Part shown: positions 31,166 to 43,000 of the stretch, one piece after another | Layout: every line of letters starts with the position of its first letter | Numbering within the stretch: the stretch's first letter is position 1 | Origin: Amblyomma americanum | Lineage: Eukaryota; Arthropoda; Arachnida; Ixodida; Ixodidae | Assembly: GCF_052857255.1 (NCBI RefSeq) | Contig: NC_135505.1 | Location: 41,377,864 to 41,441,863 of the forward strand | Direction: 5' to 3' | DNA: 64,000 bases | Program-made: the position numbers and the translations under genes | Notes under the pieces: model-generated | What the model was told of the DNA's origin: nothing | What the model saw: only the letters and a program-made list of their open reading frames with translations | Database searches by the model: none

Positions 31166-33643
31166 CAGGCGTAAAGCTCTGCAGCTAGAAACAATACAGA
31201 ATCAAGGCACACAGCTCACCACCAGACATTATTCTTGCCTGTGGAACAATCATGGCAGAACCATTTTTCCCCTTTGGGGCTCGCTTAATATCCAAGCAAC
31301 TGTAAGGAAACCACCTATAGCTGCACTGTGGGACATCACAAGCAAGCATCTTCCCTGCCTCTGGACCATGGCAGTAGCAGAAAATGTTGGCGTAAGCTGT
31401 TGGCTTTCTTGTTATCCTTTTGGAGAAGTGCTGAGCGAAAGTTCTGGCAGGATTGCACGAGTACAAAAATATAATGCTGTTGGCACAGTATTCTGAAACG
31501 CGTTATCTCTCTCCACCCATTCTATAAATGCTGACAATGGAGTCCATACAAGAAAATCACAGTTTGGAACGCCACACACCGCCATCTGCGTTTGCAATTG
31601 AAAAAAATAAGAATTCTGTCGCTTTAATCGCAGGCAGCCATCAGTTTCCTCCAAGCAGAGGTTGCGGTCCTTCACAGTTTCTAGTATCGTACAGTTGCAG
31701 AGTGAAAAAGGACATTTCATCTTCCACAATGCCCATTCCGCAGCATGTACAGGAGACAGAACTGTCTGGACTGGCTGCCATATACGGGTACTTCACACTT
31801 AAATAAACTCCAGTCTTTGATGGGTAAATTCTGTGTGGTTCTTTATGACTTCCTCGGCGTAGCTTGCGATTCAAGCAGCCTCGTGTTGTAATCCGAACGC
31901 TGTGGCTGGAGTTGAAAAAGTGTTGCTCTCGATAGCATATTTTTTAGTAAACTCATTGATGGTTAATGCACACTTGTGAAGCATACATTCCTCTTGATTG
32001 AAGCAGTGATCCTGCCTGCACGATAAGCGTACTATTTTGCACACTTCGATTGCTAACGCGTGCATTCCTCAACGCTCTTCGCCATCTCTTTGCTGATCAA
32101 AAGTTCGGCAACTGTTTTCTCAGCACGACAGATCAGTGTAGGCAGCTCTTCCGGCTGTGCTTCTAAGCATAACAAATAACGAAGGAGAAGAGGTTCTCTT
32201 CTGCACGGTGGCTCAAACATGGCGCTGTACTGTGGGCGCAGCATGAAGAATGCTGGTGTAGCACCAGCATCCGCAAGTTAACTGTGAAATGCCTTCAGCT
32301 CTTCTTCTGTTGGGGTTGGCACAGGTGGCAATGTTTGTGGTAGGCCTTCAGGTACGTGCTCAACGCCTCGCTTCAGGTGAATACTATCCATACGCTGCTT
32401 CTTTTTCTTTGATGATGAAAGGTCAATATCTCTGACCCTCTTAATGCCAGCTCCAGAGCTGTGAGCAGGAAGCCACATGTTCTTTTTGTCCGTGCACACT
32501 CGTGAGTCTCTGAGGCGTACTGCCGTCTCAACAGTGAACAATGTAGCACCAATGTGGGAGCAGGCTTCGCCTGCACCTGCCACGCAAGTGCAGTGCACTG
32601 TCATGATGGCTCCTTTAGGCTCAGTCAGAACCCACACCTTCAGTGGTGCCTCCCTTAGCCTTTGTAAATGGGTGACCTGAGAAAAAATGACCAGTAATTA
32701 GGGGTTGACAGCAATCTACATCCTTCATAAGATGTCATTGGTCTGAGTATTTCTAGTACGATTCCGGCCCCGGCAGCCGCATTTCGAATGGAACAAAATG
32801 CAGAAACATTCTATCTCCCGAAAAAGTTAGCAGGATGCGTGTCATTGGAAAAAAAATACGGTACACCACTGCCTCGCGACCCAGTTGCTTGGTAATGTTA
32901 CCAGCTGTTGAAGCATGCTCGTTCATACACTCGCACATTGCAGGTCAGTGGCATGCGTGACTCTACGGCATGACTAGTTGCCCAGCTGCAGCATGAGCAC
33001 GTCAAACATCCAACTACGAAATTTATCGATAATTTAAGGCTACAGTTCATTCAATCATTTAATCTGAGGATGTAAGCGTATGCCGATAGCTACATTTTTT
33101 TTTTCAATTGCAATCATTTTGCACTGGCACGTACCCTACATACACGAACTTGTATCTTCCATTCCAAACAAAGCGACCGCACAGTCTAATGCGTGCTGCG
33201 GGCGACACGTTAGCTACAAATATTAGAGTACAAATTGATATTTTACATACACGGGCACACAAACGCGCGCTTCCGCGCATACATGCTTCGACGTAAAGGA
33301 AGCTCACCTCGCTCAGAGCGATGACACGATTCGATGGCACTCGCATGGCAGTCGCACTTTTTACCCGTCCACTGGCGAAGCAATTACGTGCCTCAAGAGA
33401 TTTGTATGACTTCATTTGCTGAATAGACAGAAAGCTAGCTGATAACACTAGGTAATTGATGATATCAACGTGCGTCGTGCTTGGCAGCAAGTCGACATCG
33501 GGAGCGGAGTCCGTCCCAACGCGTAGTGTGTAGGGGTCCACGCCGCCGCACATTTCCACCTTGGATTCGTACCGAGCCCGCGTAGGCCCCACAAGCTCGT
33601 CGAAATAGGAGCTGCAGAACTCATGCCGGTCGGCGTTTGCCAT
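31166..33643 (-). pseudogene. SWIM zinc finger - YqaJ nuclease - PHD finger protein (decayed, two exons)
   Basis: Exon 1 (33643-33308, 112 codons, ATG start, donor GAG|GTGAGC) joins in frame to exon 2 (from 32676, acceptor TTCTCAG). The SWIM motif HCTCVAGAGEACSH sits near 32570. After a stop/shift near 32280 the chain continues as FFMLRPQYSAMFEPP and further helical blocks. A degenerate YqaJ region follows: SFTP.ATAFGLQHE-type segment near 31890, VE..KCPFS near 31715-31735, then NSYFFQLQTQMAVCG and CDFLVWTP. A PHD-like finger ends it (CYCHGPEAGKMLACDVPQC...APKGK near 31250-31350). YqaJ is a PD-(D/E)XK-type exonuclease fold. A one-base insertion splits its E-x-K motif here. Confidence 0.8.
31714..31735 (-). 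other. Disrupted YqaJ catalytic E-x-K motif
   Basis: In minus orientation GTGGAA (Val-Glu) is followed by GATG rather than a single codon before AAATGTCCT (Lys-Cys-Pro). The extra base shifts frame exactly inside the metal-binding motif. Confidence 0.6.
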
Positions 33644-33724
33644 CGTTTTGCGTGGAACAGAGCAGCGAACGAACGCGCAGGCGTCGCGAGCCCAGCCACT
33701 GGTATAGCTCCGCTATCTTCAATG

Positions 33725-33786
33725 CCTGGCAATGGCGGACATCAGGCGGAAGTGGCTGGCGTGACGTCACATGAAAACTATGTATA
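33725..33786 (-). repeat. Right TIR of ISL2EU-like element
   Basis: Contains GTGACGTCAC at 33761-33770 and ends CTATGTATA at 33786, mirror of the left end. Confidence 0.8.
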
Positions 33787-34637
33787 GTTTGCAGCGACTT
33801 CCGTGCTTCTGTGAATGCTGTTGGTGGAGGCAAGGGCGAGGAGCAGAATAATATCCATCGTACTCTACATTTTTTAAAGCGAAAAATCTTGATTGCCGAC
33901 AGCAATCTCGCATTCCTCTTTGAAAAGGAAGGGGGGAGGGAAATGTCACTTTATCTGTATGAGATAGAAGTTGCTGAAAGGACACAATAGAATAGGGGTG
34001 GAAACACAAGGCAATGTCCAGGCAGTCACTGCTGAAGGGTAAATAGCATTGTAATCTTTCCACGAATTTCCTTTAGGTTGTATTTCGAGACTCGTGGTGA
34101 CTGCTGGGCCTTCAGGTTCACCACGCAGATAAGGGGTCAGCGCTTCCTTGCCTTTTCGAAAAACAGTACCATGGAGGGCGACTGACTCATTTCCCCTCGC
34201 ACTAACCACTTTAATCAGCGGGGCAGCAAGCCGGAACGCGGTATCTGAAGAAGGGCCTTGCAGTGGTGACAACATTATCGCTCGGGGATTTTCCTCGCAG
34301 CGACGTCATTGGCTGGGCGGTTTCCTTCGAGGCTGCATCACAGCTTGGCTGACAACATAGCGACACCACGGCTTTCATCTTCGGCTGCGAGTATTTCACT
34401 CGCGACTCTGCAAGCCGACTCGCTGTAGGCGTCCAAGATTAAAGGAAGCTCTGCTCAGTGCTCTAATAATTCAAGCCACTTGAAGCGGTGTACCTCGATG
34501 ACGACAGCGTATAGGAACTTCCGCGACTGCAAGACTAAAAACCGAGCCGTATCCTGAGCGCAATCTCTGACGCTGTGAAGGGCGTCTAGTCGGAAGGGGA
34601 GCAGTCACACTCCATTGCGCGGTTCCGCTGCCCGGTG
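33787..34637. other. No recognised feature; possible upstream region of a host exon
   Basis: A 109-codon minus frame (33946-34275) has protein-like composition but no recognised domain. The last 350 bp (34280-34637) is GC-rich and could hold the promoter and 5' UTR of the exon starting at 34638. No TATA box is evident. Confidence 0.35.
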
Positions 34638-35161
34638 ATGTCCCTGTCGATTGTCCAGGGATGGAAGTTCTACCGACTGAGTGAAGTGCTGATGCTCGAT
34701 GAGTGCTACGCGGCGGTAGAACGCATGGCGTCGCGCTTAGGACCTCTCGGCGACGGGATCGACGCCATGCAAGCCCCAGAGGTTTGGACACTGGCAGAAA
34801 GTGTAGTGTATGCTAGCTTTTTGACAGACGTGAGGCCGGGGCTGTCCGTGGAAAGGGAAATAGTTTACGTGGTCATGTGGACCACAGAAAGATTGATGGC
34901 CACCCAGACTTCTGAGCAACCCGTTGAAAGGCGTGTGCGTGATGCTGTTCAGTGTGCGCTCCACGGCAACGCCGTGTTGATGATTAATATTCGTAACGGC
35001 GACCTCGTAGAGGGCTTTAAGGACGCCTTTGACTACCTGCACGGATCTTCAGCGCAGAGAGAACCAGACGGCACACCAGTACTTGTCAGAAACCTCGTAC
35101 AGATTCTGCGACAGCATGCTTCCCCAAGACGGATAACTTTCCCCTCTCCCGGACGAAGAAG
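34638..35161 (+). CDS. Candidate host gene first coding exon, unknown product
   Basis: ATG at 34638 opens a frame of 174 codons that runs into a strong splice donor AAG|GTGAGT at 35162, with a stop only inside the donor. The translation (MSLSIVQGWKFYRLSEVLML..., with VVMWTTERLMATQ mid-way) is balanced in composition, helical in appearance, and has no signal peptide, membrane segment or zinc motif. It ends in a basic PSPGRR tail. No family is recognised. Length, composition and donor together favour a real exon. A domesticated or TE-derived exon is the alternative, since it lies just outside the DNA transposon. The next exon was not located. Confidence 0.5.
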
Positions 35162-37895
35162 GTGAGTGCTATCGTCATTACAAGATATTTTTGTGGAAAT
35201 CATTTTGTTGTCCATTCGTGCACTTTCACAGGGCATGAGGGAAAATGCTAGCTATTATTGGAAGAGATAATTATGTGACTAATGGGAATGTGCTTTCTAC
35301 CTGCTAATTCGGCGCCATCATAACATTCTGCAGTTGTCACATCGCTTTTTTATTCTTTTTTTTTTCAAAACCGACCTTCCCCATGTAACAAACGTTTGCT
35401 GACTAAGCTAGTCGGAAACACTGGCGTACGGCGTACATCATAGTTTGTGTGTGTTCTCGCAATGGTAAGCACTTTCTAGTTAAGCTAATGTACTGGGCAT
35501 TCACACAGCGCGCTTTTAACCAACTAAAACGTCGTTTTTTTTAAAAAATATGCACTTTTTATTGGGCGCAGTAGCCCAGGCGTGTCAGAAAACACAATAT
35601 ATTTTCTCTTCGTGGTTTCGCACTAGGCACTGCCTGCGACACATCTTAGCGCGCTATTGCTATACAGGTGTTCAGTTGGAGAATTTGCCTCTTGTCGTTA
35701 TTGACGAAACGAATCATGAGTGGTTGCCGGTGATAGCTGTTTTGGCATGGTGTTCAACAGTAGGCGGTTTAAAAGAATATTAGGTTACACCATAACATAC
35801 TATGGAAAACAAGGAATATGCTTACAGAGCAGAGTCATTGGCATTGAAGCGTTTTGTGGTCTGCTGAGAGTCAAAGAACACTGTCCACCTGTTATAAAGG
35901 TGTGTGGTTTACACGCTTTAATTCGTGGGCAATTTTAAACAAGCCACACAAGTGATCCCGATGCCCAGAAGTCTATGCATATCATTTTGAAGCTGTCAAA
36001 ACGAGGGCCTGTCTGGTGTTCTTGTGCCTTCTTTCTTACCCACGTATTTATCTTGCGCGGCTGGCGTGTTTGAAACGGCTTTCAAAAGATTCTACATTAT
36101 ATTTATTGTTTTTGCACTGCCTCATTATCTTCTTTAGAAATACATTTTTAATGTTCTATTTTCTTCAAACGACGCATTTGCTGGGTCTATCATCGAAGCG
36201 TTTTGAAAATACCTTTACCTTTGAGTTCGGCACATTATGAGCTCTTAAGGGGCAACATAGCTCTTGCGGATACATGAAAAGCTGTGCAGGTTTCATTCCT
36301 CCCGGCTTCAAACAGCTTGTCTTTAATCTCAAGAAAGCTGCACAACTAAAAGTTCGGTTAGTCCAGTTTTTAAGGAAACACCTATTGCTGAGTAGATCTG
36401 TATTAAGGCAATAATTACTTATCCGCATCCGCCCAAGGGCATCCCTACGATTACAAAGTAAACCTATACATTTTGCACAAAAACAGCTTTAAAAAAAACT
36501 ATCGCTGTGTCCTGGACAGGAAGTCTGAGGGCATAATAAAGCCATACATACGCTGTAATACCCTAGTGGCGCTGCGGGTATTATACGAATAAAGAAAATG
36601 TAACAGTGTGGAGTATCGTCTTCCGCGATTTTGAATAATATTACTTTTAAAGAAAAAATATGAAGTGAAGCAAAAAATTCTGAGCGGACTGCAAATAGCG
36701 CAAGGTAGTGATAAATATTTCAGTGCTATTCTTTGTTCCTTGCAAAAAAAAAAGTATAGTGGCGATATTTTTGTTGAACTGCACAAGAATCATGCATAAA
36801 AGATCCACGTTACTTTTGCTGGCTAGCTTCAGCACACATTGTCGAAGCAGTTGATAAGGGTGGCACAAAACCAACATGATTGCGCATACGTGCTATCGCG
36901 TCGCTGTAGTGAATGATGCTTCGAATTCACAGCAGGAGAAACGGGCAGTGCCTAATGCGGACGCAAAGGACAAAAAAAAGAGATTGACTTTGAGCAAACT
37001 TTTCAATATCCTCTGCCATTCACAAATTTTCCTTCTCTGCTAGTACTGAAAGTTTCTCAGCGTGTATTTTGTTATTGGCGACTCTTATTTAAGCGGTGCG
37101 TGTATTGGACATGCACCATGAGTAGAGGCATTGGCCGGTGGTTCGGAGACGCTGACTGTCAATTTATTTGCAGCCGTTTGTTGAAAACTGTAAGTTTTCC
37201 TTAGGCTGTTGCGAGCTTCACGTCTGTGGCTGCCTTTTCGTGCCCCTCTTAGCCAAAACTAAAGCCTTGTCAGCTGCAGAACTTTCGCTGTAAAATATCA
37301 GCATGGCGTTATGAGAAAAAACATGCATATATCATATCCAGGCCCATGGCAATGCTCCATCGGCTGGAAAGGTGACGAGACAGCCCCCTAACGAGAGTAT
37401 ATTCCACATAGAGAATGGCTGGGGGCGCACAAAAGCTCTGAGTCCTGCTCGCGCGTCCCGCCTCGAGCACGCGCAGAAAAGCTCCAGCGTACGCCCGTGC
37501 ACGATAGGCGCTCCGCCCATACGCCTAGGATGTTTCCATCGAGTTGTTGTTTAAGGCACCAGAAATAAATCAGACTGCCTCTTAGCCTACCGGTGTGATG
37601 CGATACTCATTGAAACTGTTTGTAGGGCTTAATGAGCTGCTCGCGGGGCAAAAGCATCTGACTGTACCAAAAAAATGAGAAGCTTTGAACTTTGCCGCTT
37701 TCTCACTCACCTGTCGCGGCCCGGGAGAGCTGCTGCTGCCATTGGAAGAAACGCTTTGGTGACGTGATGACCCGCGCTTTTTGCTCCGTAGCGGAGGCCG
37801 GCGCCATTCCCGGGAGTGATTCGTTTTATTTTTGTGCGAAGGAGTTTTGGCGGGAAGAGTTTCACCAGCCGTGACAGCGTTTCCGTGTTCCTACG
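35162..37895. other. No recognised feature; likely intron or intergenic
   Basis: AT-rich at 35200-37100, GC-richer at 37370-37560 and 37690-37890. No domain-bearing frame, tandem array or transposon end is seen. Confidence 0.4.
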
Positions 37896-38031
37896 ATGCC
37901 GAGCTTGTGTTGCGCTTAGGGGTGCTGCTGCCGCGGAGATGCCGGCAAAATACTTATGCTTACTTCATCCAGGAAAAACAACGCGGCTCGCACAATGGTT
38001 TCGCTGCACATTACAGGCTAAGTACCCTTTA
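37896..38031 (+). pseudogene. Possible decayed THAP-type zinc finger exon
   Basis: ATG 37896 begins MPSLCCA, then a TAG, then GC, the expected CxxxxC start of a THAP domain. A shifted frame reads YLCLLHPGKTTRLAQWFRC, resembling the THAP core with its invariant Trp. At least one stop and one frameshift. The rest of the domain is not seen. Weak evidence. Confidence 0.35.
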
Positions 38032-39585
38032 GTAATTCGGTAGATTTTCTCCTTCGCGAGCTCAGTGGCCGTTATTCACTGTTCATTTGCGTTTTATAGA
38101 AAAACCTGGCGTGAAGCACGTGCGAATACAGCCTTTCTTCGCAATAAATCAAGATTTGAAATGGCGGGCATTACCTAGCGTACTCGCTTGGCTGTATAGT
38201 TGATTCGTTCGCGGGCTGGTGTCGAAAGTTCCGCTTTATTTTATATTTGAGAAATCAACACATTTTTCATCACCTGAAAGTAATATGAGGTGTAATGAAA
38301 TGTATTAATTATAAATCGATCTAAAATATTCCTTTTTTTAGTCCAAGTTTTTGACTGGAAACTAAAATATGGTTTTCAGTGAGTTCATCACCACACATTT
38401 CGCAGAGGTTTGCATTGTTTTGTTAGAAGTTTTGTGAAAGGTTTCTGTGTTCGATACGTAGCCGAGACAAATTAACTTCTGTATACATTCCTGATGCCTA
38501 GATGATTTTTATTCTCCTCATAAGGGCTCTACAGAATGCATTTTCCTGTTTACCTGCTCTAGGCATGCAGCCGGCCACTTATTTCTGAGTTTACTGTGCA
38601 TTTACTTTGCAGTGATCCGCACGGCTGGCAGTAGTGAAAGGCCAAAAAGGACGAAGTGTCCTCAGCACGCGCTGGAGGACGCGCTCGGGACCTCGACCAA
38701 GGCCGGACGCAACTTCCTCCGCTCCACAATAACTCATCTCCGGTACCTCTCAATAAATATGGCCGCGGTTACCCTCTGGCGACCTCATCAACTTCAAATG
38801 ATTCCAGTGTGGTGTTGACTCCTGTAATTTCACCAAATCGTGCTTGTGCAGCACATGCATCTGCTTTCTCATTAGTCACACTCCGGATATGGCGAGAGGG
38901 AAAATCTTTTAACCACAACCGTGTGACAATGGGTAACAAGTGCATCGTATTCGCGAATCTAAACACGTATGCAAGTGACCGTAGCCATTCGTATTATTCC
39001 AACGTTAACCTTCGACGTACCCAAGGAAAACTAACTTCGAGTCAATAGCCAAGGTTTCCAGCACTAAAATATGAAATCTAGGACGAGTCAGCAAAAACGC
39101 TCTCAACAGCACAACATATCACACGTCCAAACGTGGCTTTGAAAGTAGAATATATTCCGGGAACATTACACCGCCACCGGTTCATATGTAGCCTAGAACG
39201 CACGCATGTCTCTAAAGAAGTAAACGCTATATATTCACTCCCACAGCACACACCGCTGGTCTTCCTCTTGGCAGCGTCAAGTTTCAAATGATATTGGGCA
39301 AAAGGTGTCAGTCGAGAAAACAAGAACTGCGAGGGTGTCCTGCAGAGTGGACCGGACACGCTCGCGGTCGCCACTTCCACCGTGTACTCCGCAAAGTAAG
39401 CGATCGGTATTCAAGAAAGTTTTCATTAAAGCAGTGCAATGTCGGCCGGGTTAGTTATTGGAGTAACTAATTTTTTTATTCTTCCATGCCATGATCGTAT
39501 TAGGACCGGAAAACATGTTCGTGTGAGAAGTTTCCGCTCCTGCACTCGCGTTGACGCTTTTATTCATGCTACGGGTGCATGATAT
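38032..39585. other. Mostly unassigned; weak LINE RNase H-like trace on minus at 38790-39050
   Basis: On minus, SRHIRSVTNEKADACAAQARFG (38960-38850) recalls the NEKAD segment of LINE RNase H domains, but no other block supports it. A CAG acceptor-like site at about 38611 precedes a 60-codon frame of unknown nature. Confidence 0.3.
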
Positions 39586-39957
39586 TGTCACGTAGTGGTG
39601 ACGGCAGTCGAAGCAGCGATGAAGATGGACGAAAGGGTCTTCTAAAAGAACTGTTTATTGGGCTGACTTGCACCCAAAATGGACTGAATCACTCGGCGGC
39701 GGTGAAGCGACAAGCGTGCTCGGCGGTCGTCGAACAGAATGCCCGCCGCTGTCGGCCGTGCTCAATTTAAAGCTGATAGCGAACATTCGAGATAAAGGGC
39801 GCAAGTTACTAGAACATTCCGGAACAACGTAGAATCAGCTTTGCCTGGCTGCGAACAATCGAGATAAATCTAGTCGCGTCTTGCGTCGCAAACAAAGCGA
39901 TAAGGTGGTGTCGCGGCAGATTTGAAAAACGAACAAACACTGCAAATATTGGCGGCA
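39586..39957 (-). repeat. 3' LTR of Gypsy-2
   Basis: 372 bp, TG...CA. Compared with the other LTR it lacks one A (near 39804) and has A for T in a GCGAACAATCG word. Confidence 0.97.
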
Positions 39958-40066
39958 TTACTCCCATCTCAAAGAAGCATCGACCCGATGCATTAAAACA
40001 AATAATGCGACTAGTAAGGGAAAAAAACAGATCTTGCGAAAATAGAGCATGGAAATGCAGCGGCCT

Positions 40067-43000
40067 TTAGCGCGCATAATACGGCTTCAGACGGACTACA
40101 TGGACAACTTCTGGTCGTACGCGGCGTCGCTGGGATGCAGTCATTGCGTCAGGGATGACTTCATAATCCAGTTCACCCAGCCGACGAAGAACCTTGTACG
40201 GGCCGAAATAGCGGCGCAAAAGCTTTTCACTCAATCCACGGCGGCGAATGGGCGTCCACACCCAGACTTGGTCTCCTGGCTTGTATTCCGCGTTGCGTCT
40301 TCGTAGGTTGTAGCGTCTGGCGTCGGACCGCTGCTGATCTTTGATCCGTAATCGGGCAAGCCTTCGAGCTTCTTCTGCGCGTTGAAGGTAGGCGGCAACG
40401 TCGACGTTCTCTTCTTCTGTAACGTTGGGCAGCATGGCGTCTAGCGTGGTCGTGGCCTCCCTGCCATGGACGAGCCTAAAAGGCGTCATCTGGGTGGTCT
40501 CCTGCACTGCGGTGTTGTAGGCGAAGACGACGTAAGGCAGGATGACATCCCAGGTTTTATGTTCGGCATCGACATACACAGCGAGCATATCGGCGATGGT
40601 TTTGTTCAGGCGCTCGGTCAGTCCGTTGGTCTGCGGATGGTATGCAGTTGTCCTCCGGTGGCTGGTTTGGCTGTAGCGCAGGATGGCTTGCGTGAGTTCC
40701 GCCGTAAATGCTGTTCCTCTGTCCGTGATGAGCACATCGGGGGGGGCCGTGTCGAAGAAGAATGCAGTCCACGAAAAATTTGGCCACTTCTGCTGCTGTT
40801 CCATTCGGTAGGGCTTTCGCCTCGGCGTAGCGGGTCAGGTAGTCGGTCGCTATGATGGTACACTTATTTCCAGATGTTGACGTTGGAAAAGGGCCAAGCA
40901 AGTCCATGCCAATCTGCTGAAAGGGTCTTGAGGGAGGTTCAATGGGGTTCAGAAATCCTGCTGGTCGTGTGGGAGGAGTCTTTCGTCGCTGACAATCTCG
41001 GCATGTTTTCACATAGTGTGCGACATCGGCAGACAGTCGGGGCCAGTAATACTTGTCTTGAATGCGGCGGAGGGTGCGAGTAAACCCGAGATGTCCAGCT
41101 GTCGGCTCGTCGTGTGAAGCCTGTAGAACTTCTTCGCAGAGACAAGTAGGTACAACAAGGAGGTAGGCTGTTTTGTTCGCTGTAAAGTTCTTCACAAGGA
41201 CCTCATTCTGCACACAGAAAGAAGACAGTCCTCGCTTGAATGAAGCGGGGGGTGAAGAAATCTTGCCTTCCAGGTACTCGATGAGGCCTTTTAGGTTGGG
41301 GTCCGAGCGTTGCTGCTGAGCAAAAGAGCTTGCGCTGATGGGTCCCAGGAAGGCGTCCTCATCGTCGTCCAGCGGCGGTGCATCTACAGGGGCTCGTGAG
41401 AGGCAATCGGCGTCAGTGTGCTTGCGTCCGGACTTGTAAACGACAGTGACGTCAAACTCCTGGAGACGCAGACTCCATCGAGCGAGTCGGCCAGAGGGAT
41501 CCTTCAAATTGGCAAGCCAGCAGAGCGCGTGGTGGTCGCTGACCACCTTGAACGGCCGTCCGTAGAGGTAGGGGCGGAATTTCGACGTAGCCCAGATGAT
41601 GGCAAGGCACTCCTTCTCAGTGGTCGAATAGTTAGCCTCGGCCTTGGAAAGGGAACGGCTAGCGTATGCGATGACCTTCTCCAGCCCGTCACTTTTTTGA
41701 ACGAGAACGGCGCCTAGTCCCACGCTGCTTGCGTCGGTATGAACTTCAGTATCGGCGTTTTCATCAAAATGCGCAAGGATCGGTGGGGACTGTAAACGAC
41801 GCTGAAGTTCCTTGAAGGCTTCTGCTTGCGGCGCTTCCCATTTAAACGGCACGTCTGCCTTCGTCAGTTGGGTCAGGGGCTCGGCGATGCGCGAAAAGTT
41901 TTTCACAAATCGTCGGTAATATGCGCATAGTCCGAGAAATCTGCGCACTGCTTTCTTATCGGCCGGCGGTTGAAACTGTTCAATAGCAGCTGTTTTCTGC
42001 GGGTCTGGGCGTACTCCTTCCTTGCTAACGATGGGGCCTAGAAACAGCAGCTCTTCGTAGGCAAAGTGGAATTTCTCTGCTTTCAAGGTTAGGCCAGACG
42101 ACTTGATTGCGTCTAGTACTGTTCGAAGTCTTTTGAGGTGCTCTTCAAAGTTCGAGGCGAAGACAACGACGTCATCTAAATATACCAGACAAATCTGCCA
42201 CTTCAGGCCTGCCAGCACTGTATCCATTACTCGCTGAAACGACGCTGGTGCGGAACAGAGACCAAATGGCATCACCTTGAACTCAAACAGCCCATCCGGA
42301 GTTATGAATGCTGTCTTCTCGCGATCTCTTTCGTCGACCTCAATTTGCCAGTAGCCGCTCTTGAGGTCCATCGATGAGAAATATTTGGCGTTGCAGAGGC
42401 GGTCCAGTGTGTCGTCGATGCGGGGTAGGGGGTAGACGTCCTTCTTTGTTATGTTGTTCAAGCGGCGGTAATCCACACAGAATCGAAGTGCGCCGTCTTT
42501 CTTTCTCACTAGAACAACCGGTGCCGCCCATGGGCTGTTTGAAGGCTGGATGACGTCGTCGCGAAGCATTTCTTCGACTTGGTCCCGGATGGCTTGTCGT
42601 TCTCGCGGAGACACACGGTAGGGGCTTTGACGGAGAGGTCGGACGTGTTGATCCGTTATAATGCGATGCTTGGCAATTGGCGTCTGTCGCACCTTCGGCG
42701 ATGTCGAAAAGCACTCACTGTAGTTTTGAAGCAGATTGCGGATCTGGTCTTGTCTGTTCCGGTGCAGGGCTGGGTTGATGTCGAAACTGGGCGAGTTCTC
42801 TTGGTCAGGCGAATCTTCTGCGGAGGGGACGGGGAGGGCGAAGGAGTCTCGTACCTCGGATATTTCGTCGAAGAAAGCAATCGTCGTTCCTCTGTTAATA
42901 TGCCGGTATTCTTCGCTGAAGTTAGTCAGCAGTACTTCGGCCTGGCCATTGCGGAAATGTGCGATGCCTCTTGCGATGCTGATTCCTCGGTCTAGTAGCA

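Larger units (their letters stand above)
28118..33786. mobile_element. ISL2EU-like DNA transposon: transposase plus SWIM-YqaJ-PHD nuclease
   Basis: Element of about 5.67 kb with terminal inverted repeats. The left end reads TATACATAGTTTT then GACGTCAC. The right end read in reverse reads TATACATAGTTTTC then GTGACGTCAC. Matches continue inward to a GCCGCCAT-type word over about 60 bp. A TA dinucleotide lies at each outer edge. Two convergent spliced genes start 163 and 143 bp inside the ends: a THAP/DDE transposase (plus) and a YqaJ-domain gene (minus). Transposase plus YqaJ nuclease is the published hallmark of the ISL2EU/IS4EU superfamily. The superfamily name is from memory of that pairing. 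Both genes are decayed. Confidence 0.8.

Noticed and set aside
33946..34275. 109-codon minus-strand frame with protein-like segment
   Set aside because: Could not be tied to any family or gene structure, so only mentioned in the regional note.
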